Source: Vagococcus teuberi
Lineage (GTDB): Bacteria; Bacillota; Bacilli; Lactobacillales; Vagococcaceae
Reading direction: 5' to 3'
Length of the DNA stretch: 64,000 nt
Assembly: GCF_001870205.1 (NCBI RefSeq)
Contig: NZ_CP017267.1
Span: 484,501 to 548,500 of the forward strand
Under the pieces are notes generated by a model that saw nothing but the letters and a program-made list of their open reading frames with translations, did not search any database and was not told the DNA's origin. Below are positions 35,212-44,235 of this stretch, one piece after another (the first letter of the stretch is position 1; each line of letters begins with the position of its first letter). A program made the position numbers and the translations under genes.

Positions 35212-36219
35212 ATGATTTATGTATCAAATGAAGAAATAACAGACCCAAGAATTAACTTAGCGATTGAAACGTATTTAGTGCAAGAGATGCCACTAGATGA
35301 GCCGATTTTATTATTCTATATTAATGAACCATCTATTATTATCGGGCGTAATCAAAATACAATTGAAGAAATCAATGTTGATTATGTTGAAGATAATGGT
35401 ATCCACGTGGTTCGTCGTTTAAGTGGTGGTGGCGCTGTTTATCACGATGAAGGAAACTTGAACTTTAGCTTTATCATGCCGGATGATGGTGAATCTTTTA
35501 GAAATTTTGGTAAGGTAACGCAACCAATCATTGATGCTTTACATGAGCTAGGTGTAGAAGGAGCAGAGTTAAAGGGAAGAAACGATTTAGTTATCGATGA
35601 TAAAAAATTCTCTGGAAATGCGATGTATACCACAAATGGTCGTATGTTTGCTCATGGTACGTTGATGTTTGATAGTGATGTAAACGAAGTTGTTAATGCA
35701 TTAAAGGTGAGAAAAGATAAAATTGAGTCAAAAGGAATTAAATCAATTCGATCTCGAGTGACAAATATCAAACCATTTTTATCTGATGATTATCAATATA
35801 TGTCTACAAAAGATTTTAGAAAAGAAATTTTATTAAAAATATTTGAAACAACAGATATTAATGATGTGAATGAATACAAACTAACGGAAGAAGATTGGAA
35901 AAAAATCAATGCGATTTCGGATAGATTATATCGTAATTGGGATTGGAATTATGGTCGTTCGCCTGAATTTGATATCGTTCGTCGTAAAAGATTCCCGATA
36001 GGATCAATTGAAGCTAAAATGAATGTCTCTGATGGTGAGATTAAAGACATTCGTATCTTTGGTGATTTCTTTGGGTTAGGTCAAATTGCAGACGTTGAAG
36101 GCATCTTAACGGGTGTGAAATATGATAAAGAATCCATAACAAAAGCAGTAGAAGAAATAGATGTCAAAAAATATTTTGGTAATATTGAATCAACAGATTT
36201 GGTTGAATTATTATATTAA
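35212..36219 (+). CDS. lplJ: Lipoate-protein ligase
   Basis: 335 residues: catalytic domain with RRLSGGGAVYHDEGNLNFSF (lipoyl-AMP binding, about 70-90) and GRNDLVIDDKKFSGNA, then the small C-terminal domain (about 250-330). It activates free lipoate with ATP and transfers it to E2/GcvH lysines, scavenging lipoate for 2-oxoacid dehydrogenases. AAGGAG ribosome site; second gene after yhfI. Confidence 0.92.
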   Translation: MIYVSNEEITDPRINLAIETYLVQEMPLDEPILLFYINEPSIIIGRNQNTIEEINVDYVEDNGIHVVRRLSGGGAVYHDEGNLNFSFIMPDDGESFRNFGKVTQPIIDALHELGVEGAELKGRNDLVIDDKKFSGNAMYTTNGRMFAHGTLMFDSDVNEVVNALKVRKDKIESKGIKSIRSRVTNIKPFLSDDYQYMSTKDFRKEILLKIFETTDINDVNEYKLTEEDWKKINAISDRLYRNWDWNYGRSPEFDIVRRKRFPIGSIEAKMNVSDGEIKDIRIFGDFFGLGQIADVEGILTGVKYDKESITKAVEEIDVKKYFGNIESTDLVELLY

Positions 36220-36224
36220 CAAGT

Positions 36225-36261
36225 AAAAAGCGAAACTCGGTTTAAGAGTTTCGCTTTTTTG
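36225..36261. terminator. Bidirectional intrinsic terminator
   Basis: AAAAAGCGAAACTC / GAGTTTCGCTTTTT stem between convergent lplJ and prsA. Confidence 0.92.
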
Positions 36262-37284
36262 TTATTTAGTTGATTCTGTTGTTTCTTTCTTACTAGAATC
36301 TGTCGATTTAGTTTTTGAAGATTTACTTTCTTTAGAATCAGAAGTTTTACTTTCACTTGTTTTTGTTTCTTTTTGTGGTAAATAAGGAGTTAAAATATCT
36401 TTATATTGAGAATCTTTGATTTTAACATTTGCTTTATCTAATTCTTTACCAATAACTTCTTGTTGGAATGTAGCATCTGCAATTTTAGTTTGCTCGAAGA
36501 TTTCTTTTAATTCTTTTTCATAAGGTTTATAATCATTACCTTTTTGTTTGTTTTTAACCATTTTTACAATGTAGTAGACATCTGCTCCTGTTTGTTGATT
36601 TTGAACAGTAATTAGGTCAGAAACTTTGCCATTCTCTAATTTATAAGCAGCCTCTTTCACCTCATTAGGTACAGTGACACCAGCAGGTTCAGTTGTTGTT
36701 GTCGAATCAAATTTTACTTTTCCACCATCTTCTTTAGTAGTAGTATCGTGAGAGTCACTTTTCGCAACTTTTGTAAAATCTTCCCCATCATTTACTTTTT
36801 TCAATGCCTTTTCAGCATCTTCTTTAGAATCAAAAGACATAATTTGAGTTTCTACTTGTGGGTGGTATGTTTTCCAAGTTTCTTTAAGGTCAGCATCCGT
36901 TACTTTGATATGAGATTTTAACATTTCTGTAAAGGCTAAACTTTGTTTAATATTTTCCTTGAATTGTTTTGCTGTCATATTATTTTGTTTTAATAATGCT
37001 TCGAACGGTTTTTTACCACCATTTTGTTTTTCGTAAGATGCATATTGTTTATCAATTTCTTTTTGGTCTACTTTATTGCCATAGTCATCTAATGTGATTT
37101 TTTGAATAATCATGTTCACTAGAGTTTCAGATGAAGTTGAACTTTTCTTTAATTCATCAAAAAATTGAGAGTCGGTGATTTTACCGCCTTTCATTGTAAC
37201 GATGTCCTTACCACCTGAACATCCCGCTAATGTAATCATGCTAAGCAACGCAACAGCTGCTAATTTAAATTTCTTGTTTTTCAT
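36262..37284 (-). CDS. prsA: Foldase lipoprotein PrsA (peptidyl-prolyl isomerase)
   Basis: 340 residues. Lipoprotein signal with lipobox LAGC (Cys22), N-terminal chaperone lobe, parvulin-type PPIase domain (about 130-245) and a Lys/Ser/Thr-rich C-terminal tail (last ~40 residues). It folds secreted proteins at the outer face of the membrane. Minus strand with an extended -10 (TGGTATAAT) upstream. The neighbours ytxH and hit are the usual ones. Confidence 0.92.
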   Translation of the reverse strand: MKNKKFKLAAVALLSMITLAGCSGGKDIVTMKGGKITDSQFFDELKKSSTSSETLVNMIIQKITLDDYGNKVDQKEIDKQYASYEKQNGGKKPFEALLKQNNMTAKQFKENIKQSLAFTEMLKSHIKVTDADLKETWKTYHPQVETQIMSFDSKEDAEKALKKVNDGEDFTKVAKSDSHDTTTKEDGGKVKFDSTTTTEPAGVTVPNEVKEAAYKLENGKVSDLITVQNQQTGADVYYIVKMVKNKQKGNDYKPYEKELKEIFEQTKIADATFQQEVIGKELDKANVKIKDSQYKDILTPYLPQKETKTSESKTSDSKESKSSKTKSTDSSKKETTESTK

Positions 37285-37342
37285 GTTGAGTCTCCAATCT
37301 AGTTTTCAGTAAAAATTATGAATTATCATAAACATGTTTATT

Positions 37343-37351
37343 ATTATACCA
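37343..37351 (-). promoter_or_regulatory. Extended -10 promoter of prsA
   Basis: Read on the minus strand: TGGTATAAT, about 60 bases before the prsA ATG. Confidence 0.5.
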
Positions 37352-37416
37352 TAAAAAGAATTAAACAAAATACCTATTCAAAAAAGTTAAGTAGAATTTA
37401 TAAATTATTTAAAACT

Positions 37417-37797
37417 TTATTGTTCAAGAGCTTCTTTGAAATCGTTTATATCTTTCTCTATTTTAGCTAATTGTTCTTTCATTTTTTCTAGGCGTGGCTT
37501 TGCTTTGAATTCAAATTTCTTAATACTTTTTTTGGTTTCTTTTTCAAAAGTTGGTAATAATTCTTGAGATAGAGCAGTTAATTGATTTGCTTGAACTTTA
37601 GTTGTATCAATCTGATTACTTAACGATAAAAGAAAATTAATGTTTTCTTCTATTTTGTTAGTCATCAATCGTTGAGTTTCTTTTCCAGATCTAGGAGCAA
37701 GTAAGAGTGCTGCACCACCACATAGAGCCCCACCTACTAAAAAACCTTTGATAAATTTTTTGCCAGAAAATTGTTTTTTATTTCCTTTTTTCCCCAC
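37417..37797 (-). CDS. YtxH domain protein
   Basis: 126 residues: basic N-terminus, one short hydrophobic/glycine segment (about 13-33, GFLVGGALCGGAALLLAPRSG) and a charged, coiled-coil C-terminal part. The APRSGKETQ turn after the segment is the YtxH/gas-vesicle-GvpP-like mark. Probably a small envelope-stress-related membrane protein. Its start overlaps the hit stop by one base, so the two are coupled. Confidence 0.8.
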   Translation of the reverse strand: MGKKGNKKQFSGKKFIKGFLVGGALCGGAALLLAPRSGKETQRLMTNKIEENINFLLSLSNQIDTTKVQANQLTALSQELLPTFEKETKKSIKKFEFKAKPRLEKMKEQLAKIEKDINDFKEALEQ

Positions 37798-38222
37798 TAT
37801 AAAATCTCCTTGTTAATTGATTGAGCGATTGTTGCCATATCATTTGTCGTATATTTAGAGCCATTATCTGCAAACGTTATTGAAAAATCATCTTCTTTGC
37901 CGTATCGTGGAATGAGGTGGATATGTGAATGAAACACACTTTGGTAAGCAGCTTCTTTGTTATTATTTACGATATTTAATCCAACGACATCTGGAAAAGC
38001 TTTTTCAATCGCACGAGCAATTTTAGGAACTCTAGCAAATACTTCAGCTGCTAGTTTCTCATCGTATTCAAAGATATCTGTTACATGTTTTTTAGGAATG
38101 ACCAATGTGTGTCCTTTAGTTGTTTGTGTAATATCTAAAAAAGCATACACCATCTCATCTTCATAAACAGGATAACTAGGTATCTCTTTTTCTATTATTT
38201 TACAAAAAAGACAATCTGTCAT
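37797..38222 (-). CDS. hit: HIT family nucleotide hydrolase
   Basis: 141 residues with the histidine triad FHSHIHLIP near residue 98 (HxHxH) and the N-terminal zinc-type CLFCKIIEKEIP. Members hydrolyse nucleotide phosphoramidates and dinucleoside polyphosphates. Divergent from ecsAB and upstream of ytxH-prsA, the standard Firmicutes order. Confidence 0.92.
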   Translation of the reverse strand: MTDCLFCKIIEKEIPSYPVYEDEMVYAFLDITQTTKGHTLVIPKKHVTDIFEYDEKLAAEVFARVPKIARAIEKAFPDVVGLNIVNNNKEAAYQSVFHSHIHLIPRYGKEDDFSITFADNGSKYTTNDMATIAQSINKEIL

Positions 38223-38332
38223 GTTTTATTCCTCCTAATTTGATTGGGTTTTAGCTACAGTGTACCACTATAACAATTGATTTAAAAGTTCGAAGAGATG
38301 AGATTAAAAAAAGTAAGTAAATGAACGAATTA

Positions 38333-38341
38333 TGATATAAT
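38333..38341 (+). promoter_or_regulatory. Extended -10 promoter of ecsAB
   Basis: TGATATAAT, an extended -10, 28 bases before the ecsA ATG. Confidence 0.6.
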
Positions 38342-38369
38342 CATTCTAGTATATATTGGAGGAAAAATA

Positions 38370-39104
38370 ATGAGTTTAAAAATAGAAAACTTAACAGGAG
38401 GCTACGGTCATGCTCCTGTATTAAAATCGGTTGATTTTGAAGTGAAATCTGGTGAGATGGTTGGTTTAATCGGCCTTAATGGTGCGGGTAAAAGTACCAC
38501 GATTAAACATATTATCGGCCTTTTAAATGCACAAAAAGGAAAAATCACAATTGATGATGAGACGATTTTTAGTGCACCAGACTCTTATCGTAAGAAAATT
38601 GGATTTATTCCAGAAAGTCCAATATTGTATGATGAATTGACATTGAGAGAACATATTGAAGTAACAGCTATGGCTTATGATATTCCAAAAGATGAGGCAT
38701 TAAAAAGAGCGGAGTATCTATTAAAACTATTCCGTTTAGATAATAAATTAGATTGGTTTCCAACTCACTTTTCAAAAGGGATGAAACAAAAAGTGATGGT
38801 TTTGTGTGCCTTTTTAACCAAACCAAGTTTGTATATCATCGACGAACCATTTCTAGGATTGGATCCATTAGCAATTAATGCTTTACTTGAATTAATGAAT
38901 GAAATGAAAAAACAAGGGGCAGCAATTTTGATGTCAACACATATTTTAGCGACTGCAGAAATATATTGTGACAGATTTGTTGTCTTACATAATGGTGAAG
39001 TTAGAGCAAATGGTACGATGGAGGAGTTACGTAAAGAGTTTCATCTGCCAGGTTCTTCTTTAGATGATATTTATCTATCCCTCACAAAAGAGGAGGAGAA
39101 CTAA
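38370..39104 (+). CDS. ecsA: ABC transporter ATPase EcsA
   Basis: 244 residues: Walker A GLNGAGKST (about 35-43), signature FSKGMKQKV and Walker B LYIIDEPFLGLDP. It drives the EcsAB transporter, which supports protein secretion and intramembrane protease (RasP/Eep) function; peptide export is the proposed job. TGGAGG ribosome site. The stop overlaps the ecsB ATG. Confidence 0.92.
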   Translation: MSLKIENLTGGYGHAPVLKSVDFEVKSGEMVGLIGLNGAGKSTTIKHIIGLLNAQKGKITIDDETIFSAPDSYRKKIGFIPESPILYDELTLREHIEVTAMAYDIPKDEALKRAEYLLKLFRLDNKLDWFPTHFSKGMKQKVMVLCAFLTKPSLYIIDEPFLGLDPLAINALLELMNEMKKQGAAILMSTHILATAEIYCDRFVVLHNGEVRANGTMEELRKEFHLPGSSLDDIYLSLTKEEEN

Positions 39105-40333
39105 TGTTAGATTTTTATAAGTTACGCCTGGCTAAACATCAAAAAAGAATGTTCAAATATTTAAAATATGTTATGAATGACCATTTTATTTTAATCTGTA
39201 TGGTAGGTTTAGGTGGTTTTGGCTACTATTATTCTGAATATTTAAAGAATTTGACGCCAGCAGTGTCATGGGTGCCAATTGTCGTTGGACTGGTCTGGTT
39301 TATCAGTTTATTTGTGGGAAGGTTAAGCACGTTAATGCAAGAAGCAGATGCTGTCTTTTTAATACCAAAAGAAAGAGCGATGACAACCTATTTAAAAAGA
39401 GGGCTGAACTATTCAACCATTTTTCCGACTATTGCGATATCATTAATTGTTGGTGTAACATTTCCGTTAGTGGCTATTACCAAGTCAGTTGATTTTTCTA
39501 TGACACTATTTATTATAGCTAGTTTATTAGCTTTAAAATATGCAGATCTTTGGATTCAATTAGAATCACTGTATCTTGATTCTGGACAAAACGTAACAAC
39601 TCACCGAATCATTTGGACGTTAGGGGCAATTGGAAGTTTATTTTGCAGTTTATATGTTTCGTTTTATGTAGGTGTTGCAGTCGCATTTGTTATTAGTATT
39701 GCATTAGTGATGTTGAGTAAAAAAACACTTGAAAGTAGCCAGTTAAACTGGGAAAAAAGTATTCAAGTTGAGAGAAAACGTATGAAACGTCTTTATTCGT
39801 TCTTTAATTTATTTACAGATGTACCAGGGTTGTCATCTGATGTACATCGTAGAAAATATTTAGATGGCTTGCTAAATCGAATAAAAAAAACATCAGAAAA
39901 TACGTATCTTTATCTATATGCCAGAGTAGTAGCTCGAGGTTCTGAGTATAGTAGTTTAACGATTCGTTTAATTCTTGTCGGGATGGTCTTATTGTTTTTT
40001 ACTAAGTCATTTTGGTTGATGGCAATATTAGGTAGTTTGTTTATTTATCTATTAGGATTTCAATTGATACCAATTTATCACGCCTTTGATTATATGTTAA
40101 TGACGCAATTATATCCTATCTCATATAAATTAAAGCACAATTCAGTTTTATTTATTATTAGAAGTGTCATTGGTATCATGACATTGATATTTAGTCTAGT
40201 AGTAGTAGTTGCTTTGCCAAATAAGCTAGATGGTATTAAACTAGCTTTAGTATTTGTTATGGTATTTGTTTTATTATCTTGGAGTTACTTACCAATGAAA
40301 CTAAAAAAAATGGAAAAAATGGAAAATAGGTGA
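39104..40333 (+). CDS. ecsB: ABC transporter permease EcsB
   Basis: 409 residues with about ten hydrophobic segments in two groups, separated by a cytoplasmic region near 215-290. This is the EcsB architecture. Translation is coupled to ecsA by a one-base overlap. Partner of EcsA; no other subunit (EcsC) is encoded nearby. Confidence 0.9.
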   Translation: MLDFYKLRLAKHQKRMFKYLKYVMNDHFILICMVGLGGFGYYYSEYLKNLTPAVSWVPIVVGLVWFISLFVGRLSTLMQEADAVFLIPKERAMTTYLKRGLNYSTIFPTIAISLIVGVTFPLVAITKSVDFSMTLFIIASLLALKYADLWIQLESLYLDSGQNVTTHRIIWTLGAIGSLFCSLYVSFYVGVAVAFVISIALVMLSKKTLESSQLNWEKSIQVERKRMKRLYSFFNLFTDVPGLSSDVHRRKYLDGLLNRIKKTSENTYLYLYARVVARGSEYSSLTIRLILVGMVLLFFTKSFWLMAILGSLFIYLLGFQLIPIYHAFDYMLMTQLYPISYKLKHNSVLFIIRSVIGIMTLIFSLVVVVALPNKLDGIKLALVFVMVFVLLSWSYLPMKLKKMEKMENR

Positions 40334-40351
40334 AAAACTTAATAGAAAATA

Positions 40352-40360
40352 TGTTATACT
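40352..40360 (+). promoter_or_regulatory. Extended -10 promoter of the phosphotransferase gene
   Basis: TGTTATACT, an extended -10 variant; leaves a leader of about 55 bases. Confidence 0.5.
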
Positions 40361-40423
40361 GAGTTTTCGAAATAGGTCAGCGAAACGATGGTAAAGGTGA
40401 GTAAAGGATAATGATGGAGAGTA

Positions 40424-41209
40424 ATGAACATGTTTAATTTTGATAAAGCCTGGAATCTCCAACCAATCAAAGGAGATACCGGAAAAGCTTATAAGGGTAT
40501 GAAGGAAAATGAGAGAGTCTTTATTAAGCGTAATTCAACTCCTTTTTTGGCCGCATTATCTCGTGAAGGATTAACACCAAAATTGCTTTGGACAAAAAGG
40601 ACAAGTAATGGCGACATACTGACTGCACAAGAATGGTTAGAAGGACGGCAATTAGAGATAGATGAGATTTCTGATAATGAAGATGTCGCACATATGTTGC
40701 ACTATTTACATCAATCAGAATCACTGAAGTCAATGTTGAAGAGAATGGACGGTGCAGAAAAGTCAGTTTTTGATTTTTTACAAGATTATATAACTGATCT
40801 ACCTAAAGACTTAAAAGAGGATGACTATTTGATGCGAGTGTTTCGTCATTTAGAAAATCATCTACCTCCTTATACATCGGTTCAATTTGTTGCGTGTCAT
40901 GGGGATGCGATACATAATAACTGGATGCTTGCGTCTAATGGGGAATTATATTTAGTAGATTGGGATTATTCTGTTTTATCGGATCCAGCCTATGATTTAG
41001 GAACAATTCTTGGACAATATGTTTCTAAAGAGAGTTGGCCAGATTGGCTACAGGTTTACGGCATCAAAGTTGATGATGAGCTACTAGAGCGAGTCCATTG
41101 GTATGCTGGTATGAATTTGTTGCAACAAATTAAAAGAAGCTACCATAGAGAAGAGTTTAAACAAATGTCTAACTATGTTTCTCTATTAAAAAAATTATAT
41201 GATATTTAA
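40424..41209 (+). CDS. Aminoglycoside/choline-kinase-like phosphotransferase (YtmP-like)
   Basis: 261 residues with the APH-type kinase core: CHGDAIHNNWMLA (catalytic Asp, about 163) and LVDWDYSVLSDPAYDLG (metal-binding Asp, about 183). This is the small phosphotransferase regularly found just before trmB in Firmicutes. It is unlikely to be an antibiotic-resistance enzyme; the substrate is unknown. Starts at ATG 40424 or 40430 after GGAGAG. Confidence 0.82.
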   Translation: MNMFNFDKAWNLQPIKGDTGKAYKGMKENERVFIKRNSTPFLAALSREGLTPKLLWTKRTSNGDILTAQEWLEGRQLEIDEISDNEDVAHMLHYLHQSESLKSMLKRMDGAEKSVFDFLQDYITDLPKDLKEDDYLMRVFRHLENHLPPYTSVQFVACHGDAIHNNWMLASNGELYLVDWDYSVLSDPAYDLGTILGQYVSKESWPDWLQVYGIKVDDELLERVHWYAGMNLLQQIKRSYHREEFKQMSNYVSLLKKLYDI

Positions 41210-41244
41210 GTAGCTCTTTGACTTTATGTCAAGGGGCTATTTTA
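41210..41244 (+). terminator. Weak hairpin between the phosphotransferase gene and trmB
   Basis: AGCTCTTTGAC / GTCAAGGGGCT stem (two G-T pairs), T-poor tail; probably partial. Confidence 0.5.
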
Positions 41245-41260
41245 TAGAAAGGAAAAAACG

Positions 41261-41905
41261 ATGCGTTTAAGAAACAAACCAGGAGCAATGGATACAATTA
41301 TAGCTAATCCACAGTATATTTTGACTGATGGTAGCCAGTGGAGAGGGAAATGGCAAGACCGTTTTGAAAAAGAGCAACCAATTCATATTGAAGTGGGAAG
41401 TGGAAAAGGCCAATTTATTGTGGAGATGGCCAAAGCTCATCCTGATATCAATTATATTAGTATCGAACTTCAAACGAACGCTATGATATCAGTACTAGAA
41501 AAACAATTAGAAGAAAAACTGCCTAATTTACAGTTGTTACTAGTTAATGGAGCGGATTTAACTGACTTTTTTGCAGATGGTGAAGTATCTCAAGTTTATT
41601 TGAATTTTTCAGATCCATGGCCTAAGAAAAAACATGAAAAACGTCGATTAACGTTTAAAACATTTTTGAAAACATATGAAACTATCTCTAAACCAAAAGC
41701 TCAACTTCATTTTAAAACAGATAATCAGGGATTGTTTGAGTATTCACTAGCAAGTCTATCGCGATATGGGATGACTTTAAATCAAGTTTGGCTAGATTTA
41801 CATCATAGTGATTATGAAGGAAACATAATGACCGAATATGAAGAAAAATTTTCAGCCAAAGGGCAGCCTATTTATCGTTTAGAAGCAACATTTAATAATA
41901 AATAA
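41261..41905 (+). CDS. trmB: tRNA (guanine-46-N7) methyltransferase
   Basis: 214 residues: SAM-binding HIEVGSGKGQFIVEMA (about 45-60) and the family-specific NFSDPWPKKKHEKRRL (about 122-137). It methylates G46 in the tRNA variable loop. AAAGGAAAA ribosome site; paired with the YtmP-like gene as in Bacillus ytmP-trmB. Confidence 0.95.
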   Translation: MRLRNKPGAMDTIIANPQYILTDGSQWRGKWQDRFEKEQPIHIEVGSGKGQFIVEMAKAHPDINYISIELQTNAMISVLEKQLEEKLPNLQLLLVNGADLTDFFADGEVSQVYLNFSDPWPKKKHEKRRLTFKTFLKTYETISKPKAQLHFKTDNQGLFEYSLASLSRYGMTLNQVWLDLHHSDYEGNIMTEYEEKFSAKGQPIYRLEATFNNK

Positions 41906-41951
41906 AACAGGCATTTTCGTACACGCTATAGTACGGAGATGTCTGTTTTAT
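41903..41951. terminator. Bidirectional intrinsic terminator
   Basis: AAAACAG...CGTAC / GTACG...CTGTTTT interrupted stem between convergent trmB and dhaS. Confidence 0.8.
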
Positions 41952-42486
41952 TTGATGGTAAAAGAACCGTGAGTTGATTAGTAATAAGCTCTGTTATTGC
42001 CCCTTTTGATAGTTGGCAATCATGAAACAACCAGTCTTTGATAGTACCAGTAATGGCAAAAGCAAAAAAGGTCGCGGTTTCTTTTGGTTTGTATGGTAAA
42101 TCATGTTGGTTAGTTTGATGTGTAAGTAAATAGTAAATGAAGTGCTCAAGCTGATTTGATAGTTGTGCATCAAAGACATAGGACTCAAGTAACGTTTTTT
42201 GATAGAACACTTGATTTTTTTCAAAATAATCGACTAATCGTTTTATAATAACCGTCCAATGATCGTAAGTCACGAAGTGTTGTACAATCTCTGTTAGTTC
42301 TTGTTGGTATATCCAGACAATTAAATCATCTTTATCAGTAAAATGATCATAAAATGTTTGTCTACGATATTCAGCGTGAGACATAATATCTTTTATTGAT
42401 ATTTTTTGATAGGGAGTCGTCTTTAATAAATCTTTTAGTGAATAGGCGATGACTTTTTTAGTGATTAAAGAACCAGTTGACGCCAT
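41926..42486 (-). CDS. dhaS: Dihydroxyacetone kinase operon activator DhaS (TetR fold)
   Basis: 186 residues from ATG 42486 (AAAGGAGGT 6 bases before; an earlier in-frame ATG has none). N-terminal helix-turn-helix: ISIKDIMSHAEYRRQTFYDHFTDKDDL. In Lactococcus DhaS is a TetR-type activator that works with DhaQ when dihydroxyacetone is present. The gene is divergent from dhaK, with a matching operator in the intergenic region, and a dhaQ is encoded nearby. Assignment is strong by context. Confidence 0.85.
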   Translation of the reverse strand: MASTGSLITKKVIAYSLKDLLKTTPYQKISIKDIMSHAEYRRQTFYDHFTDKDDLIVWIYQQELTEIVQHFVTYDHWTVIIKRLVDYFEKNQVFYQKTLLESYVFDAQLSNQLEHFIYYLLTHQTNQHDLPYKPKETATFFAFAITGTIKDWLFHDCQLSKGAITELITNQLTVLLPSNKTDISVL

Positions 42487-42559
42487 GAGAGACCTCCTTT
42501 TATTTCCATTGACTATAGAATAACAAGCCAAAAAGAAAAAGACAAATAACTTTTAGTTT

Positions 42560-42588
42560 TGAAAGCGGACACATAGCAGGAAATGTCC
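42560..42588. promoter_or_regulatory. DhaS operator overlapped by a cre site
   Basis: GGACACAT-N6-AAATGTCC (42567-42588) is nearly the lactococcal DhaS operator GGACACAT-N6-ATTTGTCC. TGAAAGCGGACACA (42560-42573) fits the CcpA cre consensus TGWAANCGNTNWCA with one mismatch and overlaps it. Confidence 0.75.
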
Positions 42589-42589
42589 A

Positions 42590-42618
42590 TTACAAAGAAA
42601 GCCTTTTCTTTATATAAT
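42590..42618 (+). promoter_or_regulatory. dhaK promoter
   Basis: TTACAA, 17 bases, TATAAT (42613-42618). The -35 begins 2 bases after the DhaS operator, as expected for an activator site. Confidence 0.75.
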
Positions 42619-42651
42619 ACAGTCATAGATAAGAAAACGGAGGAAGCAAAG

Positions 42652-43641
42652 ATGAAAAAAATTATTAATCAAACAGACGACATATTAAACGAAATGCTTG
42701 AAGGACTCTCTTATGCTTATAGTGATTTAGTGACACGTGTTCCTGAAACAAATGTGATTGCTAAGAAAAATATTTCAGGTAGTAAAGTAGGAATAGTTAG
42801 TGGTGGAGGAAGTGGCCATGAACCTGCTCATGCTGGATTTGTAGGAACAGGAATGCTAAGTGCCGCTGTTTGTGGAGAAATTTTCACTTCGCCAACTCCT
42901 GATCAAGTACTAGAAGGAATCAAAGCTGCTGATGATGGTGCTGGAGTATTGCTAGTTATTAAAAATTATTCTGGTGACGTGATGAATTTTGAAATGGCAA
43001 AAGATTTAGCAGAGATGGAAGGCATTGAAGTTGAAACAGTATTAGTTGATGATGACATTGCGGTAGAAGACAGCACATATACAGCTGGTCGACGTGGAGT
43101 CGCTGGAACCATTTTAGTTCATAAAATTTTAGGTCATGCCGCTGAATCAGGTAAAAGTTTAGCTGAGATCAAAGAAATCGGAGACAAACTAGTTAAAGAA
43201 ATTAAAACATTAGGTGTGGCATTAACTGGAGCAACAGTTCCTGCTGTAGGAAAACCAGGCTTTGTTTTAGAAGAAGATGAAATTGAATTCGGAGTTGGAA
43301 TTCATGGGGAACCTGGTTATCGTAAAGAAAAATTACAATCATCAAGAAAATTAGCCGAAGAATTAGTTGGAAAATTAAAAGATGAATTTAACTGGAAATC
43401 TGGCGATACATATGGTGTGTTAGTGAATGGTCTAGGTGGCACACCATTAATGGAGCAATTTGTTTTTATGAATGATGTAAAGGCTTTACTTGAAGAAGAT
43501 GGATTAGTTGTTGACTTTAAAAAGGTTGGAGACGTTATGACATCAATTGATATGGAAGGTTTATCATTAACGATGATTCACTTAGATACACCTGAATGGA
43601 CAGAAGCATTGAAAGCACCTGTTACAACAATTGCGTGGTAA
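42652..43641 (+). CDS. dhaK: Dihydroxyacetone kinase subunit DhaK
   Basis: 329 residues from ATG 42652 (GGAGGAA 6 bases before). Contains GSGHEPAHAGFVG near 55 and the substrate-binding histidine in FGVGIHGEPGYRKE (about 213). DhaK binds dihydroxyacetone covalently through this His and is phosphorylated via DhaL and DhaM from PEP. First gene of dhaK-dhaL-dhaM-gldA. Confidence 0.95.
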   Translation: MKKIINQTDDILNEMLEGLSYAYSDLVTRVPETNVIAKKNISGSKVGIVSGGGSGHEPAHAGFVGTGMLSAAVCGEIFTSPTPDQVLEGIKAADDGAGVLLVIKNYSGDVMNFEMAKDLAEMEGIEVETVLVDDDIAVEDSTYTAGRRGVAGTILVHKILGHAAESGKSLAEIKEIGDKLVKEIKTLGVALTGATVPAVGKPGFVLEEDEIEFGVGIHGEPGYRKEKLQSSRKLAEELVGKLKDEFNWKSGDTYGVLVNGLGGTPLMEQFVFMNDVKALLEEDGLVVDFKKVGDVMTSIDMEGLSLTMIHLDTPEWTEALKAPVTTIAW

Positions 43642-43656
43642 AAAGGAGAGAAATGT

Positions 43657-44235
43657 ATGGAAGCAAAACAAATTATAAAGTGGTTACAACTTTTTACAGA
43701 TAAAGTTGGTGAAAATAAAGCGTATTTAAGTGAGCTAGATACACCAATCGGAGATGGTGATCATGGTGCCAACATGGCTCGTGGAACGAGTGAAATGATG
43801 AAATCTATCGAAGAAAAAAATCCTGAAACACCAACAGATGTCTTTAAGTTAGCAGCTATGACATTAATTAGTAAAGTCGGTGGGGCATCTGGTCCATTAT
43901 ATGGTTCTGCTTTTATGGGAATGACAAAAGCATCAATGAAATCAGATGATTTGGTGACAATTTTAGAAGGTGGCATGAGTGAAATTCAAAAACGTGGAAA
44001 AAGTGAGCCAGGCGAAAAAACAATGCTGGATACTTGGTCACGTGTCATTGAATCCCTCAAAGACGGTTCTTTAACAGAAGAAAAAGTGAAAGAAATTGCC
44101 GAAGAAACAAAAGAGATGAAAGCAACAAAAGGACGTGCCTCTTATTTAGGTGAACGTTCAATTGGACACATTGATCCAGGTGCTATGTCAAGTAGTTACC
44201 TATTTGAAGCTATGATAGAAGCAGGAGTGAAGTAG
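43657..44235 (+). CDS. dhaL: Dihydroxyacetone kinase ADP-binding subunit DhaL
   Basis: 192 residues with the Mg-ADP site DTPIGDGDHGANMARG (about 29-44) and KVGGASGPLYG and RASYLGERSIGHIDPGA motifs. It holds ADP as a cofactor, receives phosphate from DhaM and passes it to dihydroxyacetone on DhaK. AAGGAG ribosome site; one base short of touching dhaM. Confidence 0.95.
   Translation: MEAKQIIKWLQLFTDKVGENKAYLSELDTPIGDGDHGANMARGTSEMMKSIEEKNPETPTDVFKLAAMTLISKVGGASGPLYGSAFMGMTKASMKSDDLVTILEGGMSEIQKRGKSEPGEKTMLDTWSRVIESLKDGSLTEEKVKEIAEETKEMKATKGRASYLGERSIGHIDPGAMSSSYLFEAMIEAGVK

Noticed and set aside
40424-41209. Aminoglycoside phosphotransferase resistance gene
   Set aside because: The APH-like motifs are shared by the housekeeping YtmP-like family; the position before trmB is the usual chromosomal one.
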